DNA from: Cyanoderma ruficeps
Taxonomy: Eukaryota > Chordata > Aves > Passeriformes > Timaliidae
Reading direction: 5' to 3'
NCBI GenBank assembly: GCA_008694505.1
Contig: VZDJ01007747.1
Span: 10,262,399-10,326,398, forward strand
DNA length: 64,000 nt
The notes under the pieces were generated by a model. That model ran no database searches. It had not been told where the DNA came from and worked only from the letters and a program-made list of their open reading frames with translations. Every line of letters begins with the position of its first letter. Positions within the stretch are counted from its first letter, which is position 1. The translations under genes were made by a program, and so were the position numbers. This document shows positions 22,976 to 36,330 of this stretch, piece after piece.

Positions 22976-25900
22976 TGGAAAGTATTTTGTGTTGGTAAAC
23001 AGTCAAAGAAAGTCAAAGAAAGAATGTTAGCACCTCTAAATGGCACTCAGCAGGCTGGGGCTGCCTTCTGTCATGTATGTTGCATGTCTCCCTGGGTACA
23101 TGTAAAATGTAACCCTGTCCCTATGTATGCCAGTAACGAAACACTGCTGCCATTCACCATCGTAATCTTGTGCCTTGACTGCACAATGTGAAATGGGTGT
23201 TCTGAGTTTTCCTTTTCCCTGCCAATTTTTTGTCTTGTCTGTTTAGCCCTTAAGTTCATTGCTTTCTGAAACAAAGATGATGTTTTATTATGTGCATGTT
23301 TGTACTGCACAGCAAGGACATGCATCTGAGTTGGAGGTGAAGAAATAAATAGCGTAATATAAATAAAATCCGGCATCAGCTGATGCATCAAAGGCAGATA
23401 AATAAAATGAGCAAAAGACAAACATGTATGCTTGAAAACAGTACCTTAGATCAACCTTTTGCTTTAGACTTGGGATGTTTTTTTGTGATACAGAACCATT
23501 TCTTTATTGCCTTTTGAAGTGGACAATGAGTTTTCAGCTTTGTTTCTGTTCTGTTTGGAGATCAATTAGGGATTCCACCCTTGCATGAATATTTTTACTT
23601 TGTTGGGTTAAACTTTTGTTTGCCTGATTGGTTCAACTGACCAAACTAAATTAGTTACTCTGAGAATACACTCATAGTAATGCATCTTTTTATGGTTTCT
23701 CTAATAAAAGTTTAATGCAGTGTATAATTAGAAAAGGTTGAGTGCTTCCATTAATTCAGTGTTTTCCCATTTGTTTATTCTGATAAGACCAATATTTTGC
23801 TGACAGGATGAATATAGGCTCAATTAAAGGTGTATGCAAATACATATTTATCATTGTACCCCAGAAACAACATCCCACAGGAAGGGAAACAAAGCAGGAG
23901 TTTTCATGAGGTTCAGCTGGCATTTGCTGTCCACTCAGAGCTTTAGGGATGATGGAGCACTCTGTGGGAATGTTAAAGTGTGGGAATCCCACTTATGTGG
24001 TTAATGGTGTTGAATGATGTGCAGATCAGTGAGATATCCCAGTGGAATTGGTGCCTCTCTGTTTCTGTTGCAGATCTTCCCCTAAGAGCACAGCCTGGGC
24101 AGAAGCCATGATGTTGCCATAGTTGTGTAGCAGCAGCAGTAGGACAAAAATTTGTAAGAGTTAATCCTGCTTGAAGCATCATTAATTCCTAATGGGGGTT
24201 GTGGAAAATAATACTGTAGAGATGCTCTCCTGCTTGAAATCCCATGCAGTCTAATCCTTCAGAGTACTTACAATAGTAGTGATGGAAAAGTATGCATGGA
24301 TCTGGTTTTTTGTCTTCTACTTTGCTCTCTGTTTCTCTCTTTTTATTGAAAAGTTGGCTAAAATTAGGCTTTCACAGGATTTTTAAAAACGATTTATCCT
24401 TAGGATTATGACCTCAGGATCCTGAATATTATGTATATTTCTCCTCAACTTTGTGATTATAAAAGCTTCCAATAAATGTTTGAGAGTAAAGTTTTACTGA
24501 AATAATTTTAATACAGTTTCCAAACAGCACTGTTATGTTCAGAAAAAAGCTACTGTGGAGCAAATCAGTCTGTAAATGTGTCTGTCTTACAACACTCCCA
24601 CCTCCCTTTTTTATCGCCAATTTCAATGCAAGATTTAACTGGAATGCATACATTTCCATATTTTAGTACACAAAAATACAAGATGTTTTTAACACAGACA
24701 CCTTTGATCATCTCAGGGAAATGATTTCATAGTCTTTGTTGGGTGGCCTCATAATGTATATATGAGAATTCTTGACTCTTCTCAACACAAGAGAACAGAA
24801 GCATTTTACCTCTCCTTAAAATGCTTCAGAGTCCTTGGCAAAATAACACTTCAGTGATTCCTGAGCTGGTAAATTGGCTGCTGCAGCAGTTCCTGGCAAG
24901 GTCAGCACTGCAGTGTGTTGTAGGTAATGGAAGGCAGCTCTTACAGTGAGTGTGTCTCCTCTTCCCTTAGAACTATTCCCCTCTTGTTGCTTGTACATGG
25001 GGATGGGGGTGTGTGCATGCACTTGCATGGGGAGCTTTTCCTTCTTACTTTCAGTAGCTCATCACTGGACTATGAATGTGTGGAAGTTAAAAGGCTTTGT
25101 ATCTTTAATAAAAATTCCTAATAAGCAGACACTAAACATATGGTCAAATTGGTTCTTAGCTCCTTAGTGCTTTCAAAGATGCCTGTCCTGCTGTCCTGCT
25201 CTCTCCTTTATGCTAAACTGTACACATACAGAAGGACAAAAGATACACAATTGACATTATTTAAAAATATTTCCTATTTTTGCTGAAAACAATAACTATA
25301 TTGCAATATTGCTGCAATAGTATAATCCTGGTCCTTAGACATGCACCTAGATTTTCTGAAGGGCCAGGGAGAGAAGGATGAGGGCAAAATAGTCAATTGT
25401 CCTCCTAAGAAAACGGTTAGCAACATTTTCCTAGAAGAAGTGGAACTTTAACCTGCAGCCAGATGCCCCCACAGCTAGATGTGTCTGTGGACCAGATTTG
25501 TGAACTTATTTCAGTACTTTGCAGAGCATCCATCATGTAGGCTATAATAATCTCTACCATAATGCCACTGATATTCTTCAGGGATCTCAGGAATGGATTT
25601 GGCTCCACTGCTTGTTGGCCTTTTGTACTCTGTGAAAAAGATTTTCCATTGTCCGTTTTTGAAAACAGTTGTGTCTTTCCATAGACAGCTGTACTGAGTC
25701 CAAAGGAGTGGCAACAGATGCCTCACCATCCACTCCAATTAAAAAGTTTTCATCCACTCCAATTAAAAAGTTCTAAGAGGGAAGGAAATCCTGCCATGGT
25801 GCCTGAGTCACCAAGCTAACACAAGAGACCAGAATCTTTTTCCCATTGCATACTGAATTAATACATCCTGACATAATTATTTTATCACTTTTTTGATATT

Positions 25901-26059
25901 AGGAATGTGGAAAATTTTTTCAGGGTTCCTACTTGCATGGTAATGGATGTCTTTTACTGAAATTTTGGATAGAACTTGGAGATACTCCTGTGCTTTTTCA
26001 GCAATTTATGTGAAGCAAATTTTGTGCCACAGGTTCCACAGTTTTGATCTCTTTGATTT
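22976..26059. other. Gene-free intergenic stretch
   Basis: AT-rich DNA lying between the CR1 relic and the LTR fragment. Frames of up to 116 codons (minus, 23071-23421) show no recognisable domain. A 24-bp tandem duplication lies at 25727-25772. Confidence 0.45.
25727..25772. repeat. 24-bp tandem duplication (about 1.9 copies)
   Basis: A unit beginning 'catccactccaattaaaaag' occurs at 25727 and again at 25751, with 22 identical bases in the two copies. The perfect identity indicates a recent replication-slippage event. Confidence 0.95.
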
Positions 26060-26430
26060 TGTTTACTTCACCATGGTCTTCACTGTGAGCTGCAGGGGAA
26101 TCTCTGCTCAGACACCTGGAGCCCCTCCTTCCCTTCCTTCTTCACTGCCCTTGGTGTTTGCAGAGTTGTTCTCACAGACTCTCACTCTACACTTCCCAGG
26201 ATGGAAAATTACAACTGCACCACAACCTTTGTTTTGATTTCTTCTTAAATTTGTTATCACAGAGACATTACCACCATTTCTAATTGGCCTAGTTTTGGCC
26301 AGCGGCATGTCTGTCTTTGGAACCACCACGGACTGGCTCTTCCTGACAGGGTGGAAGTTTCCAGCAGCTTCTCACAGATTCCACCTCCCTCACCACTACC
26401 AAAAACTTGGCCATGCTAACCCAATTTAAA
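26060..26430 (-). mobile_element. Partial endogenous retrovirus LTR, minus orientation
   Basis: This stretch is clearly homologous to the right half of the LTR copy at 26987-27795. Shared landmarks in the same order are 'gctgcaggggaatctctgctc' (against 'gctgcaagagaatctctgctc'), 'cacctggagcncctcc', 'cagagacattaccaccat' (against 'cagaggcactactgccat'), 'ttggccagc' and the terminal 'cttgccatg..aacccaat'. The LTR start is at the right end (about 26430), and the copy is cut off in mid-LTR at about 26060. It is diverged and non-coding. The 73-codon minus frame over it is not a gene. Confidence 0.85.
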
Positions 26431-26986
26431 AAAAAATAAAATGGAAAGGAACACAAAGTAAAAACCCCCTAAATTCCTAAAGCTCTATTTACTATAATTA
26501 TGAAGAAAAGCTTAAAAATATGTCCTATGCTTGATTATACAATGTTATTCAAGAATGGCTATTTCTGAGTAACTCCATATGTGGGTATCCTTGTTCCATA
26601 ATTAGCATGACTCTTTTCTTTGGCTTAACTCCTTTTCAAAGTGCATTAAGTTGAGCAAGACCATATCCATTTGGTAAAGGAACTGAAGTGTAAAATAAGC
26701 CTCCTGAAAAATGCCTTCCTGTCTTAGTGTAGTAAGTTTACAGGGTGCTTTGAAAACAGAAGATGGGAAAGATCATACCAAGCCCACTGTGAGCCCAAAG
26801 TGGTGACATTATTATCATGGTTGCCCTATGAGCTAGTAATGAATTACATAGTTATTTTTTATGATAAAAATCTACAAATATGCAACATGGACCATAAAGT
26901 TGAGAAATGCTTTAAACTGAAACATGTAGTGAGTCATCAACAGGGACAAAGGAAGAATTCTACCCCTTGCTGATAGAAGGGGCTGT
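26431..26986. other. Spacer between two LTR copies
   Basis: About 560 bp of AT-rich DNA. I looked for retroviral internal sequence: there is no purine-rich tract next to the LTR start at 26430 and no convincing tRNA primer-binding site next to 26987. The spacer therefore looks like ordinary host DNA rather than a shrunken provirus. Confidence 0.5.
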
Positions 26987-27795
26987 ATAGTGGGTTGACC
27001 CTACGTGGATGCCAGCTGCCCACCAAAATGGCTCTGTCACTTCCCTCCTCTGCTGGACAGGGAAGAGAAAATATGATGAAAGTCTCCTGGGTCGAAATAA
27101 GGAAAGGGAGAGATCCCAGCAATACCAGATCTCTGGGTCAAAGCAGAGTCAGATTGGGGAAATTAATTTACTTAATTGGCAATCAAAGCATAGTAGAGTA
27201 ATAAGAAAGAAATCCAAATCTTCAAAAACCTTGCTGCCACTCATTCTTGCATTCCATGCTCAGCTTCACTTCCAATTTTCTCTACCTCCACCCTACCAGC
27301 AGTGCAGATGGATGGGCAGTGGGGACTGTGGTCAGTTCATCACAAATTGTCTCATCTACTCCTGCCAGGAGCCAACAGTCTCACCATGGCTTCACAGCTT
27401 CCTTTGGGCTTCCACCTGCTCCAGCATAGGTCCTCCATGGGCTACAGGGGCAGAGCTGCCTCACCATGGGCTGCAAGAGAATCTCTGCTCTGGCACCTGG
27501 AGCACCTCCTCCCCCTCCTTTTCCACTGACCTCAGTGTCTGCAGGGCTGTTGCTCTCACATATTCTCTGTCTCCTGTCTGGATAAAATTGCACAGTAATT
27601 TTCCTCCTTAAATTTATTGTCCCAGAGGCACTACTGCCATCACTGATGAGCTCAACCTTGGCCAGCAGTGGGCCCATCTTGGAGTTGTCTGGCCTTGGCT
27701 CTATTGGACACAGGAGACGTTTCCAGCATCTTCTTGCAGAAAGCCACCCCTGGAGCCCCCCTGCTATCAAAATCTTGCCATGTAACCCAATACAT
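26987..27795 (-). mobile_element. Solo endogenous retrovirus LTR (songbird type), minus orientation
   Basis: A roughly 0.8-kb element runs from 'tgggttgaccctacgtggatgccagctgcccacca' at the left to 'atcttgccatgtaacccaataca' at the right. Read on the minus strand it begins TGTATTGGGTT and ends near GGGTCAACCCACTA, which I recognise as an LTR layout common in songbird genomes, probably ERVL class. It holds a T/A-rich stretch with poly-A-signal-like words near 27160-27180. GCTGT occurs at 26982-26986 and 27796-27800, a candidate 5-bp target-site duplication. No gag, pol or env flanks it, so recombination to a solo LTR is likely. The 170- and 200-codon frames across it are translations of LTR sequence. 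Confidence 0.85.
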
Positions 27796-30700
27796 GCTGT
27801 TAGGTTTAGGCAGTCAAGCATAGGACATGATACCTGGTCTAGCAAACAGGCATTTTTCCATTCCAAAGGAGTCACACAGTGCTTATTTAACAAAGATATT
27901 CAACTGATATTGGGGATAAGGTGGAAAAAATATGGCTTATGACCACTGGCTGGATTTTATATGGGAGGTGGCTTATAGAGGGTATCATTCTCCAGCATGA
28001 TAAGACACTTTTTAATGATTGTTACCCAAGATGTCTGTGTTTCTAAATGAGGGAACCATTTGCAAGAAAAATTTGCAAACTATTCAACTGTACAATGAAA
28101 AAAGAGCTGTAGGTAGAAAGATGCTTTTAATGTGCATCTTTAACTTCCTTTGTGCTAAAGAGTGATTCTGAAATAGCTGTGTAATAAGGAGACATTGCAC
28201 ACCCAGAACTGTGGTGTTCTAAAGCCATCACAGCTATAGGCCAGGGCATCAGAGATGTTGCAGTGAGTGCCTGTGTGTTTTGCAGTGTATCCAAAGAGCA
28301 GCAGGTTTAGAGTGTGGTTTACTGGTGTCCAGAGGAGAAGGAGGGTTTTCTGGTGATGGGTTAGAGTTGATGGCAGAACTCATTGACAATCAGAAAAATA
28401 CTGGAGAGCACTTTTGGACCCTGGCTGGCCCAAGGGGAGTTCACTACAGTCAGCAGCTGCTGTCGGCTGGTACAAACTGCAATTTCAGCACCTCTTGTTT
28501 GCCAGAGCTGTAAAAAAATATAAGCATCACAAGGCACAAAATACAGACTCCACACCCCAGTATGCAGGCCTCAGGAGAGTGGTTGTAGGGAAACGCTTAA
28601 CCCCCAACACACAGGGATACATTCAATCACATGTAAAGCACAGGGAGACATTCAATCAACCTCAGTGACTTTATTAAGACTTTGGAGACTCTGGTGGTTT
28701 TCATGGTTTGAAGCAATTTTCTGCTGAAGTGTTGAAAATAATCAGAGAAACTTTTGAGGAAATAACACAATGAAAAAACATTTTGTGGGACTCTGTACTT
28801 CCTCTTAATGCATGAAACAGAGAAGAAGTAAACATTGCTTAGAAGTGAGGAGTTTCATACAGAAGGAGGTTTTATTTTTGTATCAGTTTGTTCCTCTTTA
28901 GCATATTTGAATTGTTTACCTTCTGCTACTTTCTTTCTGTTGCCTGGAAACATTTAGTAAGTTGTTAGTGACAGAGCATTAGCTGACTTCAGATTCAACT
29001 CGAATGAGCTCCAACACTCATTTGAATGTTAGAATGAGTGTTATCATCTGTGTTTTCAAAAGATCCCAGCAATATCAAATTAAAGGGTTTTGATAAACTA
29101 GAAATTAATTTTATCAGGATAACAGTATTGAATGTACTTTTACAGTAATATCAACTTCTTGTTCTTGACCTTGTATGCCTTGTTGAACCAAAATTTCTCA
29201 CCAAAACCATTATCTCTTTCTCTGAGAACCAGACTGATGACGTTGCATGCATTACTAGTCACTAATGCAATACAATTTTTTTTAATTGCTCTTTCAACTT
29301 TCAAATTTCTTTTGTGATTTTAATTTCAGTAAGCTGAGAAATCTGCTATGTGATACCAGAATTTTGACTCTGCAAGGTTATGAACACCTCCCTGAGTTGT
29401 GCTGTTAACTCCCATTAGGGTTTATGGAAGTGTTTGGGGCACATCTGCAAAGAGTTCACATCTGGCGTTCTACAGTAAATATCACAGCAGCACTTATAAA
29501 TGGCTGGTTCAACATGTGGGACTCTCCAAGAGGTATTCCTAAGTCAAAAGCATGATAATTGAAATGACTTGAGTATATGAAATTATTTCCAGGAGAATTC
29601 ATGTTAGTGATCAGTTAAATGTAAATATAAATGTACCTGTAAATGTTTTAGGTATGGGACTGTTTGAAACATATTGATATCCCACCTTGAAATACACAGC
29701 ACTGCTCGTAGGTGAAAGAATATTAAAAGGTTCACAATATCACAGAATCCACACTATTTAGTTTTAAGTTGTTTTGTTTTATAATATTTAGTGCTTAATG
29801 TCTCAACTATATTGTAACTCATAAACTTTCACTACTTCTTCTCTAATGGTGTTTCCCTAACTAAATGAGCTACCAGAATGAGCTTCCCAAAGTTCAAGTT
29901 GAACAAGCAGAATATCCAACAGTTGTTCTGATAGATGTTAATTGGTTGAGGTGGAAAGTGGCGCTGAGAACTGTCTGACATCTCATTTTAAACACAGTTG
30001 CATGTGTATTTCATGTCTCGGTTCATCTGAGACCCCACAGTTTCTGAGCATGATCATATACATAGACTGTACCTGGTTTTGAATTTACAGGAAAATCTTG
30101 GAAAAAACAGAAAGGCCACATGCAGTAATGGGGAACAAAGAGGCAATAGCAGGGAAAAGACTGACGGCAATTATTAGGAAAGAGCCTGCATCCTGCACAA
30201 TGGTAGTATTCATATATATAAATCACGTGCTCATGTGTTTTTCTGGATCTAGCCTAACTGCACAACTGGATTTCTTTCAAGCCACAAGTAAGTGCAAGAA
30301 AAAGGAGATTACAAGCATAGATTTTTTTGGTCAAGGGTGTAGTTCGGGCCCACAAAGAGAGTCATGGACTGTAAAGAAAAGCTGCAAAAGACCTGGAAAA
30401 GAGAAGAGAGCAGAATGCCACTTTGCACAGTAGTAGTTTGGTGTTAGTATTTAAAACTGAATATGCTTATTTGGTGAGTTTGAAGGTCCATTTTCTGCCT
30501 TCTTTTAATCTTTGGTTTTATTTTAAGAGAAGGGGACTAGATGTGGACTAAAGTCCTTCTGAGGTAAAGAGCAAGGCTATACTTTGGTCTCTGAGAAGGA
30601 TGCCTACTGTTTCAGTGCAGAGTAAGGTTTTGAAAGCTTTTGTAAGAGTGCATTATGAAATCCTGAATTGGTATTGGATGGTGACTGTGAAAGATATCAA

Positions 30701-33700
30701 GGGTGTGGAGTGTGGTAACATGTTACTGAATATCCTGAGTGCTGTGCAGTGCAGAGCTGAAATGCACGTGGGTCACTGCAGATCCCCGTGAGATCTGAAC
30801 AGTGTTAGTATGCAGAAGGCAGAATACAGCCTGTTCATCTGCTGGATCAGAGATCCTGCTACCTTGCTTAATCTGTTCTTTTGTCAGATAGCCAGCTGGC
30901 AGTCTAAACTCTGAGCCATATATATTCTTATTTATAGTGTTTGTGTGTTGCATAATAAAAGTATGAGAGGTGTGGAAATAAAATTGCAGCTTGGTCAGCT
31001 TCATTTTGAAGCAGATCATTTGAGTGGAAAATCAGTGGCTATTCTACAGTCTGTGTATTTTCCTCTACACAGATATGCACATAAACAGACAAAGTTTCTA
31101 TTAATTGATGATGATAATTAATGTCATCTAAAGATGTGTTGAAACAGGAAGATAATTGGATTAATGAGTAAAATACAGTGTTTAAGCCCTAAGATCTAAC
31201 AAATATGACAAGGTGCCTTATCTAATGAGTGTAAGTGGAATCTCGCATGAGATTGGAGAACACAGTACTTTGTACTGCATAATCTTCCATTCCCATCCCA
31301 ACCACACAGCCATAATCATAAGTCATTCATGACAAAAATCAATGATCTTAGTTTTTCTGAAAGCTTCTGTTCACTGTTCCTAGGAACTGTTTTTTATCTT
31401 TTCTCAAGAGGGTATTTAGAATTTAAGCTCCCTCTCTCTACTTGTTTATGTACAGCGCTGTTCATCTGCCAAATGACCATGGTGCCAAGTTCCTACTTGG
31501 CATTTATGGAACATTTTCCTTTCAGCCCCTTGAGAATACATGCTTTGGCCTTTCCAAAGTCAGCCAATTGTCAACACTTACGAAGTGGCATGGCCTAGGC
31601 TGAAGTGTACAGAAAGGTAATCGGCATCTGTCTCATTTCTTTTGTGGCTACAACGTGACACAAACTACAAAGTTATTATGATAGCTTTTGAAAGAAAAAA
31701 TATGAGGGGAAACTTCTCTTTTTATGATACTGTATTTCAATAAAATTTCTCTAATTGCAGGGGTAGAGCAATAATATTTTGTAGTACATATTATATCCCA
31801 TAATAGACTGTTACAAGAAAAGGAAAAACTTCCATCAGCAGGCCAGGCTTGTGAAAGATGGTGTCATTTTGCTCCAGTAAAATTGGCTTTTCACAATCTA
31901 TTATATGGTAAGTCAATATAAAGTCAACAGACCTCATTTACAAAATGGGAATCCTTACTGTAGTCACTTTCCAAACAAGGTACCTGGTCAAAAGCATTTG
32001 CTATCAATTCTGCTGACAGTTTCTTAAAACTTTTTATTGTGTTACCTGGAGGCAAGCTGAGGACAACCATCATCCCTGAGAAAATATTGATTTTTCTAGG
32101 ATATCCTGTCTTTGTTCTGCAAATAGTGAATAAGAGTTTATGTCATGGTGAGAAGAAAATGTTGTGATTAAGTCTGGAATCTGTGTTCTCTTAACCTTTC
32201 AGTACTCAGTTTTTACATTAAATGAAAAAATATAGAACACTCTGTTAAAACACAGCAATAGGTCATGTTGTACCTTGTTAATCTGGCCAGCATTCTTCCA
32301 TTACAGAATGACAAGATGAATAAACATAGAGGGCTTAACCAGACAGAGGCTTTAAATCTATTAATTCATCTTTATGTGCCGGGCTTTTGCACGTCCTCCT
32401 TTGAAACAGAATAGTCAGTCTGTTAGGTCTCTGAGGACCAGCTTTTACATACATGTGTGCTGGCAAGTGAATCCCATGCCTTCTTGTAAATTAGTAACAG
32501 GGAGAGACAGGGCAAGAAGAGCCATAGCAAACACCTATTAGGATTAGACAGCCTTGTAGCTGCTCAATAAGAAGTGAAAACTGGTTGGTCAGAGCTAGAA
32601 TAGGTAGGACAACGAGTTGTTGCTGAGCCGCCAAAATGTGACATACTTCTTTAGAGTAGAGAGGATAGGGACAGGGAGATGATTTTGCTGGAGGTGTTTT
32701 CCAGTAATAAGCATGGGACACTCATCTTAATTCCATGTCTATTGGACTATCCTAGGCTGCCTTCAGCTCACTCCCACCCTCCTGTTCTTGCCTGCACCAG
32801 GTTTGTCCAGATGCACAGCATCACAGTCCTTTTCCACTTGAATGCTGGCAGGCCTGTGGGAGAGTCTTTATCTGGTACACTACAAAGGTAAGCTCACACC
32901 TGCCAGTAGAGCTCTTTCCTTGTGCATTCATATGGCCTTCAGCAGTTGACTCACTGAAGAGCCCATGTTTAGTCCCCCTTGAGAGGCAACTATAATGTAG
33001 TGCTATAGCAGATAAAAATAGCATGGGTACTTTGGTCACAACATCAAGCCAGAAGGAAAGAATAGGGCTCTCATGCAAGGGTCTGACTCCACCATCACAG
33101 CACAGAGTCTTTGGTGATGCTCCCAGTGCCCATCTCCAGTCAGGAAAAGTGTTTGAGTTTTAGATGCAGCACAATCACCTGAGCAGTCTGGGAATTTCAT
33201 CTTGCAACACTGTCCATAGTCTCCTGGACGCTGCTAATTTACATGATCTACAATAACGTTTGCCTCCTTACAATATCATGGATTACCCTGAGAAGTGTCT
33301 GTAGCTACTGTCTGACAACTGTCAGCTGCCTAATTTGATGAGCTTCTGTGCTTCTGTGACCTCCTCTCTTGGGTGATATTTTAGCTTCCACATCAATTTT
33401 AAAAGGTCCCAAAGAATTTCCTACAGTTTTGGGGTTTTTCTTTCACTGAAAAACATGTGAAATATTAAGTCTTTCAGAGGCTTTCATTCCCTGCTTCCCT
33501 GCTGAGAAGGGATGGATTTTTCTGAAGCATTTTTCTGGAATTGGTGTAGAGTAGGAGCACAGTTCTCAGTGGTGGTGTATCGTATAACGTTTGGCTAATG
33601 CTCTGGGGCTATTCCTGGTAACTGCAATAGGAGTTACAGTGTCGGGGTAGGTCTATTATATGTTCTGATAAAATAACTAGTAGCCTGATGCAGTCTACAT

Positions 33701-36300
33701 GAATAACAGAGATTTGGGTCCTTTCACCTCATTTAGGGCACATATATTAAAGAATGAGCTCTGTGCTTAAGAGAGATTACATGGGGATTATGAAATGTAG
33801 AAACTGTAGTTGCAAAAAGCAGTTTTATTCAGAAGCAGATTACTGTCATTTTATACTGCATGCTTATGAAAACTGGAGTTTCTAGTTAAACCCAGACTCC
33901 ATTAGCCTATGTAGAAATAGCATTTCAGTTTAAAAAAAGTGGAAAAGCATTTATCAATTCATTTGAAATTCATATAATTTACATAGTGTCCTGAAGCTGT
34001 CTGCAGTCTCTTCAGAACTACCAAATTTGAGAGGCCCTTGCACTTGGCCAGTTATCTGATGAATAAAATAAAACAATCAAGGTAGGGGATAACTGATGTA
34101 TGGATAACGCAAATGTGCTATTCCATCCATAATGGGAAAAGAAATGTCTTAAGGAGATATATATATATATATATTTTCAAATGAACACACAGAAGAACAT
34201 AACATGCCCACAGACTCACAAATGAATGATGACATTTATTCCACTCATATCTTGGGAATTATGGATTTATGTGTCCTCTTGATGCTGTTCGGCAAAAAAT
34301 CTGCTGCATTCTACTGATTAGTTCATCCTGCACCAAGTTGGGAGTAGTTAATTGTATGTCTGTGTAATTAAAATTTAATTATACAGATAGGTGTGAGCAA
34401 TCCTGCCCCAAAACAGGCAACTGAAAAAAATCACTAGAATCCTCTAATTTGTTTTAAAATGTGAATAATTTTAGGTCAAGCAAAAAAAAAAAAAATAAAA
34501 TATCCAAGCAGTAAAACAAAACACAAAATAAGATTTTGGACTGGGAAAATGAAACAAGAAGATAAATCTTCAAGGGAATATTGATTTGTTTTTTGATCTC
34601 ACAAAAGGAGATTACACAGGGTAGAGAATATTTAACCAAGAAGACAGCAGAAAAGAAATGCACATCCACTAAACTCGTAAAGAAACCGCAGCGACCTAGG
34701 CAGAAGCATAAAAAGGACTGAAAATATCTTGATCTGATAAAAGGCATTCTAAGAGAAGGACTGGGAAATACTTTTCATAATTTTGTGATAATTTATTTTG
34801 ATATTGGGAGTGAAAATGTCATTGTTTTTAGGAATTTCCTTTTTCTTCACCTGAGTATGTTTATGGTAAAACAAGTTAGAATTTAATATACTTGGAAGAT
34901 AAATCACCTCTAGGTGTTTTCAGTGAGCAAAAAAATTTCCACCTTAATCTTCTTAAATTTCTATTTTTTACTGCCTTTTCCTAAGGCTATTTACTCTGCA
35001 CATATTAGAGAGAAGGATAACAAAGCATTTTAAATAGGCAAGATCTCCTTGGAAGGCAGCTTCTTTTTCTGGCTTTTTTTTTTAATTATTATTTTTATTC
35101 TCTTTTCTGACTAAGGTAGTGTTCATCAGCAGAAAGGAGTTAAACGACACCCAAACAACTCAGGAGCTGTCTGTCAATCAGGGCTAATCTTGAGGCAGAA
35201 GCAAGAAGATGCTTCAGAAAGAGGGAAGTCTTTCTGGCATTTAATTTGCTTCTCTGTACTTATCAATTGAGAATGACTGGGCCCGAATTGTTAATAAATA
35301 CAAACGGTTTATTGTGTGGTAAAATCAAAACCTATACAAAAGAAGGCAAATATATTTCAGAAGGTCCAGCTTCTGCATCTTCAACATGAGATCTCAAACT
35401 CTGTGGCTCCACAACAGGACAGGGCACTAGTTGGTGAATGGCATTTGATACAAAGCTAAATAGTCACGGAAATAATTTTTAAAATGGTAGATAAGGGAGA
35501 AAAGGCTCTTTTTGATAACTCTGATACTATTGTCATGCCTAAGGTCCTTAGCCACATAGGAAAGGTTCTGGTTAGAGTAGATGTAACAGGAATCTGTTCT
35601 CAAAATAGAAACTGGCTATAGAATGGTAAAATGATTTGATAGTATTGCTGAATTTCTACTCAATCATAAGCAAGGCTTTACATGTATTCTTTATGCTATA
35701 CAAGTCTGGCTTTTCTTTTCTCATTTTTGCCTTGTCATGTGGTATGAAATAGCTTCTCATAACATAACTTGAGTGTCCTAAGTCTGCCACATTTATCATT
35801 TGCTGCCATACATTCTGATTTTGACTAAGAAATTGGTAACTTAGCTTCAGTTTACATTACTGTTTTTGCCCAATTTACAGACTTACACATGATACCATAG
35901 ACTCACAAGTCAGCCTTTACTGGAAGAGTAAAATGACTCAGTTTGGGCCTGGGAGCCAAAGAACTAAATATAGTACACAGCATTAGAGCATGGTACAGCT
36001 GGGGGAAAAAAATCCATTCGGGGACTTAAAAAGGTCAGTTTGGAACAGAGGTGCCTGGGGCGCAGAAACACTTGCACTGACAACTAACTTCATTCTGTTC
36101 TTATTCGAGAAGTGGCTCAGCAGAGCTACTGGAGACAGAACAAAGTATAGGAAGGTAAGACAGGGAGAGAAAATAATGGAAATAGAATAGGTTTGAGCTG
36201 GCTATTCCAAAAAATTAGTGCAGGATGTAGGCTATCAAGTATCCATTTCTGTGGGAAAGTGGTGTTGTGGCACCGTAAATATCTTATTGAATGTGTACAA
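27796..36300. other. Gene-free intergenic stretch downstream of MFAP3L
   Basis: About 8.5 kb with no supportable exon on either strand. A somewhat GC-richer patch at about 28230-28680 contains an imperfect direct repeat ('cacagggatacattcaatca' and 'cacagggagacattcaatca', near 28611-28657) and 77- and 84-codon frames of unknown nature. An (AT)n run is at 34157-34175. A 111-codon plus frame at 30098-30433 has no recognisable similarity. Confidence 0.45.
34157..34175. repeat. (AT)n short microsatellite
   Basis: About nine AT dinucleotides in a row in AT-rich DNA. Confidence 0.95.
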
Positions 36301-36324
36301 ACTCAGCATACTCTGTGCAAATTC

Positions 36325-36330
36325 TTTATT
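36325..36330 (-). terminator. MFAP3L: Candidate distal polyadenylation signal AATAAA
   Basis: On the minus strand a canonical AATAAA is followed within 25-35 bases by a GT-rich patch ('tgctgagtttgtac'), the usual layout of a cleavage site. Use would give a 3' UTR of about 4.3 kb. Confidence 0.3.

Noticed and set aside
26431..26986. Internal region of a shrunken provirus between two LTR copies
   Set aside because: No polypurine tract, no primer-binding site and no coding remnant is visible, and the left LTR copy is truncated.
27009..27893. Reading frames of 200 codons (plus) and 170 codons (minus)
   Set aside because: Both lie across the solo LTR; LTRs are noncoding, and the translations resemble no gag, pol or env protein.
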